In this document: piece after piece, positions 23,607-32,557 of the stretch
Position numbering within the stretch: the stretch's first letter is position 1
How the letters are laid out: each line of letters starts with the position of its first letter
Assembly: GCA_042219835.1 (NCBI GenBank)
Contig: JBHJMN010000020.1
Location: forward strand, 1-64,000
Origin: Paenibacillus_G elgii_A
GTDB lineage: Bacteria; Bacillota; Bacilli; Paenibacillales; NBRC-103111
Length of the DNA: 64,000 bases
Direction: 5' to 3'
Position numbers and translations under genes: made by a program
Notes under the pieces: model-generated
What the model was told of the DNA's origin: nothing
The model's input: the letters and a program-made list of their open reading frames with translations, nothing else
Databases searched by the model: none

Positions 23607-24527
23607 TCATTTTCGCACGAATACCCGCTGCACGGCGTGGTTCGCCCCTTTTTCCAGAATCATCTTTGCGCGTCCTTTGGTTGGTAATATATTCTCGTGC
23701 AGGTTGACTGCGTTGATGTCCTTCCAGATGCCGGAAGCGGTTGCAACGAGCTCCTCGCCATAAAGCTGGGCAAAACGGTGAAAATACGACTTTGGATTGA
23801 GAAACGCCGTTTCGCGGAGCATCCGGAACCGTTCGATGTACCACTGCTCAATGTCCTTTTCCTTCGCGTCGACATAGATCGAATAATCGAAAAAGTCGCT
23901 GACGAACACTTGGGACTGCTTCCCGACTTGCAGGACGTTGATGCCTTCCATGATCAAAATATCGGGTTGGCGGATCGTCTCCACCTCGTCCGGCACGATA
24001 TCATACGATAAGTGCGAATAAACCGGCGCATGGACGACGGGCTTGCCCGCTTTAATATCGCGGATAAACCGAAGCAGCTTTTTGATGTCGTAGCTTTCCG
24101 GGAAGCCTTTGCGCTTCATGAGCCCCCGTTCCTCGAGCACGCGGTTCGGGAACAAGAAGCCGTCCGTCGTAATCAGCTCCACGTTCCGGTGCTCCGAGCA
24201 TCGCGACAGCAGCAGCTGCAGCAGTCTGGCTGTCGTGCTTTTGCCCACAGCCACGCTCCCGGCGATGCCGATAATGAACGGAACCGGTTCGGCGCCGTTC
24301 CGCAGGAAGGAAGCGGATGTGCGGTGAAGCGTCCTGGCGTTCTCCACCAACAGATCGAGAAACCGTGTCAAGGGAAGATAAATTTCTTCGACCTCTTGAA
24401 ACGGAACTTTGTCGTTCAGGCCTTTGAGCTGCTCGAACTCTTCCATCGTAATGCGAAGCGGCGCGGTAGCAGGCAGTCCGGACCACGCCTGACGATCGAA
24501 TTCATAATAGAGGGAGTACGGATTCAT
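23607..24527 (-). CDS. coaA: type I pantothenate kinase
   Basis: A 306-residue enzyme that phosphorylates pantothenate at the first step of coenzyme A synthesis. It matches the E. coli CoaA type throughout: YLPLTRFLDL, the P-loop GSVAVGKSTTARLLQ near residue 92, ELITTDGFLFPN, KGFPESYD, HLSYDIVPDE, DILIMEGINVLQ, and the NLHENILPTKGRA and KGANHAVQ ending. I chose the ATG at 24527 because GAGGT lies just upstream; starts at 24545 and 24548 lack a visible site. Confidence 0.93.
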   Translation of the reverse strand: MNPYSLYYEFDRQAWSGLPATAPLRITMEEFEQLKGLNDKVPFQEVEEIYLPLTRFLDLLVENARTLHRTSASFLRNGAEPVPFIIGIAGSVAVGKSTTARLLQLLLSRCSEHRNVELITTDGFLFPNRVLEERGLMKRKGFPESYDIKKLLRFIRDIKAGKPVVHAPVYSHLSYDIVPDEVETIRQPDILIMEGINVLQVGKQSQVFVSDFFDYSIYVDAKEKDIEQWYIERFRMLRETAFLNPKSYFHRFAQLYGEELVATASGIWKDINAVNLHENILPTKGRAKMILEKGANHAVQRVFVRK

Positions 24528-24643
24528 CGGGACCTCACTGTCCATCAAATGGTTTAGTGATAATGCATTTTCATATCATAGCATGACCCGGCGGGGATTT
24601 CACTACTTGAACTTCTTTTGCGCAAAGAAAAATTGTAACGGGG

Positions 24644-24913
24644 ATGTTTGGGTTCAACGGCCGGATTTTATGGTTACCATATGCTTTCTTGTTTTGGCCG
24701 CAAGGCGCGAATCAAGCCTGGATCGCTTTCGCATCTTTGTATGCGGGGATGATGCTCAAATGTCTCTGGAGGTGGAGTCGGCATTGCAAAAAGCATACCG
24801 GACCGTGCATGGAGCAGGGAGCAGGGGCTGGAGCGCCTTCGAACGGAGGGCGTTACGCGAAAGAAGGATGGGTGCGCATGCATCCGGAAGATAGCGTCGC
24901 CATAGTCAAATAG
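24644..24913 (+). CDS. hypothetical small protein with a hydrophobic N-terminal half
   Basis: An 89-codon frame between coaA and the next kinase-like gene. Residues 5-40 are hydrophobic and aromatic (for example ILWLPYAFLFWP) and could form one or two membrane helices; the rest is Gly/Arg/Lys-rich. There is no convincing ribosome binding site, and a second frame overlaps it, so it may not be translated. The G+C content matches its surroundings. No family recognised. Confidence 0.35.
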   Translation: MFGFNGRILWLPYAFLFWPQGANQAWIAFASLYAGMMLKCLWRWSRHCKKHTGPCMEQGAGAGAPSNGGRYAKEGWVRMHPEDSVAIVK

Positions 24914-25041
24914 CAGCTCACCGGTGCTGTTTTTGGACCTCGGATCGGAGTAAACTGTTTTATCCAAACTATCCCTAATGATGGTTTCACGCGGATGTTA
25001 CACTGGAAGCAACACGAAGTTCGCGGGAGAGGGGTATTCGC

Positions 25042-25584
25042 ATGAAATACGATGAAGAAACTGCTATTTATCTAATCACCGGGGTGATGGCAAGCGGCAA
25101 ATCGACGGTCGCGCAGCTGCTGGCCGAGCAATTCGACCGCGGGGTTCATTTGCGCGGCGACGCGTTCCGCAGGATGATCGTCACAGGCCGGGAAGAGCTG
25201 CTTCCCGACGCTTCGGAGGAGGCGACCCGTCAGCTGCGTTTGCGGTACCGTCTGGCGGCCGCCGCGGCCGATACGTATGCCGATGCCGGCTTCACCGTCG
25301 TCGTGCAGGATGTCGTCATCGGGCCGATGCTGAAAGAGTTCGTCTCTTTCGTCCGGCATCGTCCGCTTTATGTCGTCGTGCTGGCGCCCAGCAGCGAGGC
25401 GGTTGTCGCAAGAGAGGGTGCCCGGGGGAAGAAAGGCTACGGATTGTGGACGGTTGCCGGGTTGAACGGCATTTTGCATAACGAAACGCCGAAAATCGGG
25501 CTTTGGCTCGATACGTCCGAGCTGACTCCGGAAGAGACGGTGAGCGAGATCAGAAGACGTTTCGCGGAAGAATCGGCCGTCTGA
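25042..25584 (+). CDS. P-loop kinase-like protein
   Basis: A 180-residue NTPase of the nucleotide-kinase-like fold. The Walker A loop GVMASGKST lies near residue 14. A GDAFRRM segment follows where zeta toxins and small-molecule kinases bind substrate, and VVVQDVVIGPML resembles the lid-proximal strand of chloramphenicol- and gluconate-kinase relatives. A basic REGARGKKGYG segment near residue 120 may be the lid. The substrate is unknown. The ATG has a GAGAGGGG site; the gene stands alone with its own terminator. Confidence 0.75.
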   Translation: MKYDEETAIYLITGVMASGKSTVAQLLAEQFDRGVHLRGDAFRRMIVTGREELLPDASEEATRQLRLRYRLAAAAADTYADAGFTVVVQDVVIGPMLKEFVSFVRHRPLYVVVLAPSSEAVVAREGARGKKGYGLWTVAGLNGILHNETPKIGLWLDTSELTPEETVSEIRRRFAEESAV

Positions 25585-25618
25585 TCTTTGTTGACAAATT
25601 GATGCTGTGGCTGAGCAG

Positions 25619-25660
25619 CCGGCTTTAATCCGATGCTTTTGGCGGATTAAGGCTTTTTTT
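25619..25660 (+). terminator. intrinsic terminator after the kinase-like gene
   Basis: GGCTTTAATCCG (25621-25632) pairs with CGGATTAAGGC (25643-25653), one mismatch, followed by seven T residues. Confidence 0.8.
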
Positions 25661-25838
25661 ATGATTGTCAAACGGAAGAGAGTTATAGGAAAATAGAATG
25701 GGAGTAAGAAAGGCAAGGTGACGGACATCGGCACGCACGAACAGCCGTTCCAAACGTATGTGCTGTACCGCGAATTTGCGGCACAGCAGCTTTGCATTCA
25801 AGAGCAGTCTTAACGAATCGCGATAAGGAGGGACTGGA

Positions 25839-26921
25839 GTGGAAGTACAGCGCCGGGGGAACCGGGTACTGGGGCGTGGATGGAGATTTTTAAAGAGCCT
25901 CTTCGGGATTTGCTTATTGCTTTCATTTTCGACGGCGAGCTGGTCGGCCGCCTATTTCTTCATCCACTATTTGCTGGAGGCGGTTGGAAGGCAACCTTCC
26001 GATTATGTCGGCCAGCTATTTACCCAATTGGTTGCGTTTGTTACCAGCATGGGGATTATGGGGACGATCGGAGTCATTTTTCGCGATAAGCACATGGAAA
26101 GGTTCCGGCCGGTGATCGATGCCATGCGGCGGATTGCCAAAGGCGATTTCACCGTCAAAATTCCCCCGAATGAGCGCGCCACGGACCAGTTCGGCGAGCT
26201 CGTCGAAAGCGTAAACCACATGGCCATCGAGCTCAATCAGATGGAAAAAATGCGCCAGGAGTTCATCTCCAACGTCTCCCATGAAATCCAGTCTCCGCTG
26301 ACGTCGATCGGCGGCTTTGCCCGCATCCTGCATAGCGACGAGCTCAGCCGGGAGGAACGGATGCATTATCTCGGCATTATCGAAAAGGAAAGCATCAGGC
26401 TGTCCAAGCTGAGCGAAAATCTGCTGAAGCTGACTTCCCTCGAATCCGACCATCATCCGTTCGAGCGGAGGCGGTACCGGCTCGATAAGCAGCTGCGCAG
26501 CCTCATTCTGGCGTGCGAGCCGCAGTGGCATGATAAAGGAATCGACATGGATGTGTCGCTGGAAGACGTCAACATTGAGGCTGACGAAGATTTGCTAAGC
26601 CAAGTGTGGGTCAATCTGCTGCATAACAGCATCAAATTCACTCCGGCCGGCGGGACGATCGGCGTTCAGCTTAAGCGCAATGGACAGCAGGCAGTCATAT
26701 TCATCTCTGATACCGGGATTGGCATCTCCGAGAACGATGTGGCGCATATTTTCGAGCGGTTCTACAAGGCCGACAGATCCCGCAACCGAAGCACGGGAGG
26801 GAGCGGGCTCGGGCTTGCGATCGTCAAGCGGATCGTTGAGATGCATAAGGGCTCCGTCGCCGTACAGAGCGTTCCTGGCCAGGGAACGACGTTTACCGTT
26901 CGGCTTCCGGCTTTGCCTTGA
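25839..26921 (+). CDS. membrane sensor histidine kinase, orphan
   Basis: A 360-residue kinase. Two membrane helices lie near residues 18-45 and 57-82 with almost no extracellular loop, so it probably senses the membrane or an intramembrane partner. A HAMP linker covers about residues 85-137. The H box SHEIQSPLTS has the phospho-accepting His148; Gln replaces the more usual leucine or arginine beside it. The ATP-binding domain has N box WVNLLHNSIKF, G1 DTGIGIS, and G2 GGSGLGLAI. GTG start with a GGAGGG site. No response regulator gene is in the same operon; the only one nearby is convergent at 26960. Confidence 0.92.
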   Translation: MEVQRRGNRVLGRGWRFLKSLFGICLLLSFSTASWSAAYFFIHYLLEAVGRQPSDYVGQLFTQLVAFVTSMGIMGTIGVIFRDKHMERFRPVIDAMRRIAKGDFTVKIPPNERATDQFGELVESVNHMAIELNQMEKMRQEFISNVSHEIQSPLTSIGGFARILHSDELSREERMHYLGIIEKESIRLSKLSENLLKLTSLESDHHPFERRRYRLDKQLRSLILACEPQWHDKGIDMDVSLEDVNIEADEDLLSQVWVNLLHNSIKFTPAGGTIGVQLKRNGQQAVIFISDTGIGISENDVAHIFERFYKADRSRNRSTGGSGLGLAIVKRIVEMHKGSVAVQSVPGQGTTFTVRLPALP

Positions 26922-26959
26922 GCGGTTACGCCAAAATGAAGAGCGGGTGGACACTTTAT

Positions 26960-28096
26960 TTAAACAACTCGCTCCCGGTACCACTGCTCAAGCGTTCTTG
27001 CCGGTTTCGTACCGAACTCTTCGTACAGCATTTGCGATAGCATATCGTACTGCCGTTCCACAGATACCCGGTCTCCGATATACATAAAGAGCTTGATCAG
27101 CGCCCAATACACCTCTTCAGTGAACGGGAATCGACGCTGGATGAGGAAATAGAGCTGGAAAGCTTCCGCCGCATTGTCCCGCGTTTCCAGAAAAGCCGCA
27201 ACATGCATCGCATGCCGGTACCACAGCATACGCAGCCGCTCCCGCTCGTTCTCCGCCCACCAATAGCCGCAATCCTCCAAATAATCGCCGCGATACAGCT
27301 CCAATAGCTGCAAATGCCGCGCGAGCGTAGGCTCGCTAAGCGGCGGTGCCGTCTGCAGTCTCTCCTCCCAGGTTACCACGTCAACGTCAACCCCGTTCAG
27401 CTCAAGCCGGTACCCTTTATCCCCGCTGACGATCCGGATGCCGGGATGAACGGCACTTGCGGTTTTGCGAATTTGGTAGATGGTGGTGTAGAGCTGTGTG
27501 TAGCCTTTCTTTGGATCGATATCGCGCCAGAACAGCTCCAGCAGCGCATCTTTGCGCACCGGCTGGTCCCGAAGATGAACGAGGTAGGCGAACAGCTCCT
27601 GCGCTTTGTTCGTTCGCCAATGCACGGGCCCCGATTCACCGGTGTCGACCTCCAGCGTCTGAAAGCAGCGGATCGTAACCTGCTCCTTCGTCCTAGACGT
27701 CTGGCCCGCGGGGGCGCCCGGTCCGGTTTTGGCGGCTTTGGCCTGCGACAGCCGGGCTAATGTTTTGGCAAGCCTTTGCGTGGAGACAGGCTTCAGCAAA
27801 TAGTCGATCGCCGCCAGCTCGAAAGCCTTGAGCGCATATTCCTCGTACGCCGTCACAAAGATAATCTCGGTTTCCGGCAGGTGCGACATGATGATCTCGG
27901 CCGCCTCCAGGCCGCTCAGCTCAGGCATGTCGATGTCCAAAAAGACGGCTTCCGGCTTCTCCCGCAGCACCGCCTCGACAGCTTCTTCCGCATTCTGATA
28001 GGCTCCCGCAATAACGCCGCCGTTCAGCTTGTCAAGCTGCTTTTGCAAGCTGAACAGAGCCAGCGCTTCGTCGTCTGCAAGAATCATCCGAATCAT
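26960..28096 (-). CDS. response regulator with REC and SARP-like (BTAD) output domains
   Basis: A 378-residue protein. Residues 1-120 form a receiver domain with DDE near residue 8, FLDIDMPE with the phospho-accepting Asp near residue 55, and the VTAYEEYALKAFE and YLLKPVS segments. About residues 150-240 form a winged helix, and the rest a bacterial transcriptional activation domain (helical repeats such as YRGDYLEDCGYWWAENERERL). Such REC-SARP-like proteins occur in Bacilli and Clostridia. ATG 28096 has AAAGGAGAT in front. It ends 38 bp from the end of the histidine kinase gene, so the two may be partners despite opposite orientation. Confidence 0.88.
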   Translation of the reverse strand: MIRMILADDEALALFSLQKQLDKLNGGVIAGAYQNAEEAVEAVLREKPEAVFLDIDMPELSGLEAAEIIMSHLPETEIIFVTAYEEYALKAFELAAIDYLLKPVSTQRLAKTLARLSQAKAAKTGPGAPAGQTSRTKEQVTIRCFQTLEVDTGESGPVHWRTNKAQELFAYLVHLRDQPVRKDALLELFWRDIDPKKGYTQLYTTIYQIRKTASAVHPGIRIVSGDKGYRLELNGVDVDVVTWEERLQTAPPLSEPTLARHLQLLELYRGDYLEDCGYWWAENERERLRMLWYRHAMHVAAFLETRDNAAEAFQLYFLIQRRFPFTEEVYWALIKLFMYIGDRVSVERQYDMLSQMLYEEFGTKPARTLEQWYRERVV

Positions 28097-28871
28097 CGTC
28101 GCATCTCCTTTGCGCAAACTGTGCAAACCCGACCCCATTGTCGTGTAATTGAGTGCCAAAATTCGCGCCCTCCTCTTTCCGTATGCAATAGTTATCTGTT
28201 TGTTAAAAAGACCGCTTGCCCGGCAAATAGTTCATTTGAACGAACAGCAGAAGACAGTTGTTTTCCTATTTATGATCATATCAAACTTTCGCCCTTTTCT
28301 GAATTTAAAACGCAAAAATGTTAAATATTTTACAAATTAAAATCTGGATGAATTGGGAAAAAGATATGCTTGCCCTTTTTGCTTGTTTTTCAGCAAGTTC
28401 TTACTGCGGGCAGACTCGAACGGCTGTAATTTTTGTCAAAAATGTTCAGATTTTGTTTAGAAGCGGTTGGTAAAGTGAGTGAAAGTTGTTCTTTAGAAAG
28501 AATGAGGGTGATGCGGGAAGACAAAAACCGGAAATATTGGATCGCGATTCAGAGAGAGATGATGAAAAGGAGCGGGAACGATGAAATGGCATTGATCGAA
28601 ACGGATGTCATGGTCGCTTTTGCACGAAGAATCATAACCCGCAGTTGTCGGACGCTGCCGGGCAGTACACCTGGATGGAATATCCGAATGCAGACTAGTA
28701 TAGTTCGAGACCAAAAAGCGGGGTACTACAATGACAGCATGCTTGTGAAAAAACGAACGTGCCTGCACGGCAGCTTCCGTCCGGAAGCCCAAGGTATTGC
28801 AATACATTCAACGGATCGCAGACATTTGAAGCTGTCGCTGCCGGATAGGAAAGGAAGAATGGGAAACGAAA
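28097..28871 (+). promoter_or_regulatory. long control region before the exopolysaccharide operon
   Basis: A 775-bp space. The first 330 bp are A+T-rich and contain a GTTC-ATTT-GAAC palindrome and a GCTTG/CAAGC-type hairpin near 28380-28397. TTGTCA (28433-28438), 17 bp and TTTAGA (28456-28461) look like a promoter. That leaves a leader of about 410 nt, with a GCTTCC-GTCC-GGAAGC hairpin near 28780. A frame starting at 28433 or 28502 is open across the leader but runs out of frame into the first gene and has no clear function. I checked for c-di-GMP riboswitch cores here and saw none. Confidence 0.45.
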
Positions 28872-30008
28872 ATGAGGCTGGTCTATGTTACCGTTGCTCT
28901 ATTGGTTATGCTGATTGCCGCCGTCGCTTTTATACTGGCCGGAGGGCCATTCGCATCCAATGCTTCGAAAGGAACGGCGGACGATCCGGAGCTCCGGAGC
29001 GACAGGCTGCCCGGAGAAATTTTTATTCGACGGCACATGGTGAACGCGAACGAGACGCTGAAAACGAATTTGAAGCCTCACGCAGCAGCAAACCGGGATG
29101 TGGCGCAGGGCGAAGAGGCGCTTTCCGAATCGATCGGGCTATGGCTTCAGTACGCGGTTGAGAAGGGCGACAAAGGCTTGTTCGAACAAAATGTCGGCGT
29201 CCTTCGAGCCCGTTTTCTCAAAGAGGACGGTTGGATTTCCTGGAAGGTCGGCACATCGTCCGAAACGGTCGCCACCAACGCCTTGATCGACGATTTGCGG
29301 ATTGCGGATGCCTTGTACAAGGCCGGCAGCCGATGGGGCAAGCCTGCTTATACAGCGCTGGCCGATACGATCTCTGGCAGCGTGGCCCAAAACATGGTTG
29401 CGGACGGCCGTTTCTCTGACTTCTACGATCACACCTCCGCATGGAAAAGCCATATCCTCACCTTGTCCTACCTGCATGTCTCTGCGTTCAAAGCGATGTA
29501 CGAGCGCGGCAAGCTGAGTGAACCGGTCTACCGGAGCGCGGTCGATTTTCTGAAGAACCTCCCGACGCGCGACGCGTGGTTCCCTTTCTCCTACGATTTT
29601 GATAAAGGAACGTATCTGTACAACGACGAGATCAACTGGATCGATCAGCTGTACATTGTTTACCATCGCGCCCAAGCCGGTATTCCTTCTAACGAAGTTT
29701 GGTCCTTGCTCAAGGAACAGTTCAATAAGTATGGCGTCCTGTACGGAAGGTACCATGCTCAATCCAAAATGCCCGCGGTGGACTTCGAATCTCCGGCGGC
29801 ATACGGGTTAGCGATCCTGAGCGCAGTTGAGCTTGGGGACAGGGAGTTTGCCCAATCGCTGTATTACCGGATGCTGCGCTTTCAAATCTTGAATCCCGCG
29901 AACGAATGGTATGGCGGTTTTGTGTTCGACGACGAAACGCATATTTTCGACAACCTCGTTCCGTTGCTGGCGGAAAGGAAAATGTACGATGAAGGGCTTA
30001 TACGCTAA
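28872..30008 (+). CDS. ydaJ: GH8-like glycosidase of the exopolysaccharide operon (YdaJ-like)
   Basis: A 378-residue membrane-anchored or secreted protein: hydrophobic segment at residues 5-25, then an (alpha/alpha) barrel domain. The segment LIDDLRIADALYKAGSRW fits the glycoside hydrolase family 8 signature, with the conserved Asp. Family 8 includes the cellulases BcsZ found in cellulose-synthesis operons and YdaJ of Bacillus. It may trim or release the polymer made by the downstream synthase. The gene overlaps the next by 20 bases. Confidence 0.82.
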   Translation: MRLVYVTVALLVMLIAAVAFILAGGPFASNASKGTADDPELRSDRLPGEIFIRRHMVNANETLKTNLKPHAAANRDVAQGEEALSESIGLWLQYAVEKGDKGLFEQNVGVLRARFLKEDGWISWKVGTSSETVATNALIDDLRIADALYKAGSRWGKPAYTALADTISGSVAQNMVADGRFSDFYDHTSAWKSHILTLSYLHVSAFKAMYERGKLSEPVYRSAVDFLKNLPTRDAWFPFSYDFDKGTYLYNDEINWIDQLYIVYHRAQAGIPSNEVWSLLKEQFNKYGVLYGRYHAQSKMPAVDFESPAAYGLAILSAVELGDREFAQSLYYRMLRFQILNPANEWYGGFVFDDETHIFDNLVPLLAERKMYDEGLIR

Positions 30009-30843
30009 AAATCAATCCTATCTCTTCTATCAGCTTCTCTTGCTGCTGCTTACGCCGCTTGCCTGCTTTTTTGCGGTCGGTTTTCCTCCGCTCTCCTGGA
30101 GCAAGGCGCTTTTGCTGGCTGCCGTCCTGCTTATTGGCATCGCAGGGACGGTATTCGGCTTGGTGGCCGGTCTCGGCCTCAGTCTCGCCGTCATGTTTGT
30201 GTTCGGATCGATTCTGTTGTGGAAAGCGTTCGTTTCCTCCGCGATCTTCCTGTCTGCGGAAGAGATCGTCATCTGGATGGCGGCGATCCTTGCGGCGCCG
30301 GTCGTCACCGGCATGCTTCACAAGCGGATCATGACGATGGCAGCCGAAAATCAAGAGATGAAGGAGAAGTTCGATCAGCTTGTCATCATCGACGAAGCGA
30401 CGGGCTTCGACAATTACAAACGCTTCTTGTTCGAAATGGAGGATGAGTTCAAGCGTTCGAGAAGAACCGGCGCGCCCTTTTCTCTTCTTCTGATTCAGGT
30501 CAAGTACTTCGAGCAATTTCAAAATCTGTACGGCGCCAAGGAGACGCTTCATCTGCTGCAATCCCTTTCCAGTGTTTTATGGAACCAGACGAGAATGAGC
30601 GACCGCAAGTTTCGGATTGCCGACGACACGTTTGCTGTCATTTTGTCGAACACGGAGGAAGAAAATGCGGATATCGTCATCGGAAAAATCGGAGGCTTGT
30701 TCAAAACTCATGTACTTGCCAATCAAAAACAAACCGTTACGCTAAATGTAGCTTTCGGCGTTTCAAGCTATAACGAGGGACTGGGCGACGCGAAGGAGCT
30801 GGTGCAAAATGCGAGCTATGAGCTTGAGCAATACATTCCATAG
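29989..30843 (+). CDS. ydaK: membrane protein with degenerate GGDEF domain, c-di-GMP receptor (YdaK-like)
   Basis: A 284-residue protein with about four N-terminal membrane helices (residues 10-110) and a C-terminal GGDEF-like domain. The catalytic GGDEF signature is replaced by ADDTF, so cyclase activity is not expected. The inhibitory-site motif RxxD is intact as RMSD, exactly five residues before the degenerate signature, as in active cyclases. Length and layout match Bacillus YdaK, a c-di-GMP receptor that switches on polysaccharide synthesis. The ATG at 29989 overlaps the previous gene; GGAAAGG is the likely site. Confidence 0.85.
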   Translation: MKGLYAKNQSYLFYQLLLLLLTPLACFFAVGFPPLSWSKALLLAAVLLIGIAGTVFGLVAGLGLSLAVMFVFGSILLWKAFVSSAIFLSAEEIVIWMAAILAAPVVTGMLHKRIMTMAAENQEMKEKFDQLVIIDEATGFDNYKRFLFEMEDEFKRSRRTGAPFSLLLIQVKYFEQFQNLYGAKETLHLLQSLSSVLWNQTRMSDRKFRIADDTFAVILSNTEEENADIVIGKIGGLFKTHVLANQKQTVTLNVAFGVSSYNEGLGDAKELVQNASYELEQYIP

Positions 30844-32557
30844 AACGTTACGGACCGTCGTCTGGCTTGGCGCGTTGCTGCTGCTTCTGCTTTCGCACGG
30901 GACGTGGGCTTCGTCGGCTAAAGAAGCGGACGAAGCACGCAAAATATTGGTTGTGTACACGACGGAAGATGGGACGCTTAGCGAATCAGTCCGGAATCTG
31001 GATCTTCTGCTGGGCCATTTTACAAGGAATGTCGTGTTCAAAAGCGACGAAGCCGTGGAGAGCGACGACCTTCGCGACATTTCGCATTTGGTGTATTACG
31101 GAGCGGTGCCCAAATCTCTGCCGCAGCAGGCTGTGCAGCTCATGGGGGCATACCGCGGACCGGTTCTGGCTGTCGGCGACAATGTCGGGCAGCTCGGCGA
31201 ACGCTTTTCGTTCGTATCGGGGGAGCAGAAGGTGGAGATCCATAAGGTATCGAAGCAAGACTCCTCCTCCTACGATCTGCTGGAGCATACCTATCCGATT
31301 GCGCAGATCGCGCTCCGTCAAGGCGAAGCGATTCTGCAGGGCTGGAAAGGGGATCAGGCGTTTCCGTTGCTTGCCGTTGACCGGAACAGCTTTTATTTTT
31401 CCGCCGTCAATCTGGACGTGCCGTTTCTATACTATCTGGGAGAAGGGCTCTATTCCTTTTTCCGGGAACAGCCTGCCGCAGGCCGTCCGGCCTACATTCG
31501 CCTGGAGGACGTCCACCCGCAGTCCGATCCCGAATTGCTGAAGGCGGCAGGCGAGGTTTTGGAGGAAAAGGGCATTCCTTATATGATCGCGCTCATCCCG
31601 GTGTATACGAATCCGGTCACGCACGAGCAGCAGCGTTTGAAAGATATGCCGAAATTGGTGGAGGTGCTGAGGGAGCTGCAGAAGCGCGGCGCAAGCATCG
31701 TTCTGCACGGATATACGCACCAATACAGGCAGTCGGAGACTGGAGAAGGCTTCGAGTTCTGGGATGTGGAAAACAATGCCCCGATCATGGACGAGCCCGA
31801 CCGGGAGGTTACCGTCCGGCATCGGCACGACTTCCCAAGCAAGGAAGCGTACGAGAGCTACGTAGAGAAGAACAGGCAATTCAACGAATCGTATACCCGC
31901 CATCGGCTGGAGAGCGGCATTAAGGAGCTGACGGAGCTTGGGCTGTATCCGTTCGGCTTCGAGGCTCCGCACTATACGATGAGTCAGGAAGGATACCGGG
32001 TCGCAGCGGAATATTTTCAATACGTGCTCGGGCAGGTTCAATTGGGCGACCGCGATTGGCAGCGGATGAGCACGGCTCCCTATGTCACGGCCCCGGCATT
32101 TCTGCACGGCATGACCCTGCTGCCCGAGACGATCGGCTACTACGATGCCGTCTCGTCTTCGACGGCTGCAGATACGGCCAGAAAAGTGCGGCAAATGCAA
32201 TTCGTGAGCGGCGGCGTCATCGGCATGTTTTATCATCCGTATCTCGGGGCGGATCGGCTCAATGAATTTCTCGCGGCGGTAGAAAGCGTCCCCGGGCTGG
32301 AATGGATCGACTTGAAGCGTCTGGAGCATAAACCGTCGGAACGATTTCAGGCAGTGGACCGTACGAATACGCCGCTTGTGATGACGGCCGTTACCCGCCC
32401 GCTGCCGGAACTGGGGGATATGGGAGTTTCACAAAAAATTTTATGGGGCATTGCGGCGGTCGTTGCTCTGACCGTCATTGCTTTTCTGATCTATACGCTT
32501 CGTATTCGCATGAGCTTACGAAAGCAGTTGTTTGAGGAGCGGAGCATCCATGGTTGA
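30809..32557 (+). CDS. ydaL: DUF2334 polysaccharide-deacetylase-like membrane protein (YdaL-like)
   Basis: A 582-residue protein with a signal peptide or anchor (about residues 16-35) and one C-terminal membrane helix near residues 545-568. The central domain resembles DUF2334 deacetylases: YIRLEDVHP near residue 230 has the metal-binding Asp position, LHGYTHQY near residue 298 carries the His pair, and FGFEAPHY and MFYHPYL follow. It probably modifies the nascent polymer outside the cell. It begins inside ydaK (35-base overlap) with a GGAG site ten bases upstream. Confidence 0.85.
   Translation: MRAMSLSNTFHRTLRTVVWLGALLLLLLSHGTWASSAKEADEARKILVVYTTEDGTLSESVRNLDLLLGHFTRNVVFKSDEAVESDDLRDISHLVYYGAVPKSLPQQAVQLMGAYRGPVLAVGDNVGQLGERFSFVSGEQKVEIHKVSKQDSSSYDLLEHTYPIAQIALRQGEAILQGWKGDQAFPLLAVDRNSFYFSAVNLDVPFLYYLGEGLYSFFREQPAAGRPAYIRLEDVHPQSDPELLKAAGEVLEEKGIPYMIALIPVYTNPVTHEQQRLKDMPKLVEVLRELQKRGASIVLHGYTHQYRQSETGEGFEFWDVENNAPIMDEPDREVTVRHRHDFPSKEAYESYVEKNRQFNESYTRHRLESGIKELTELGLYPFGFEAPHYTMSQEGYRVAAEYFQYVLGQVQLGDRDWQRMSTAPYVTAPAFLHGMTLLPETIGYYDAVSSSTAADTARKVRQMQFVSGGVIGMFYHPYLGADRLNEFLAAVESVPGLEWIDLKRLEHKPSERFQAVDRTNTPLVMTAVTRPLPELGDMGVSQKILWGIAAVVALTVIAFLIYTLRIRMSLRKQLFEERSIHG

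Noticed and set aside
25718..25813. 31-codon frame starting GTG before the histidine kinase gene
   Set aside because: It has an AAAGG site and a protein-like look, but it is too short to support and shows no motif; it may be a gene remnant.
28700..28871. Possible c-di-GMP riboswitch before the exopolysaccharide operon
   Set aside because: Neither the class I core (GGCAAACC, GACGCAAAGC) nor the class II core (GGGCACTTG, TAGTAGTGCAACCG) is present on the coding strand.
28433..29161. 242-codon frame crossing the leader into the first exopolysaccharide gene
   Set aside because: Its last third reads the YdaJ-like gene in a wrong frame and its product turns Arg- and Gly-rich there; the first part has no recognised motif and no convincing ribosome binding site.
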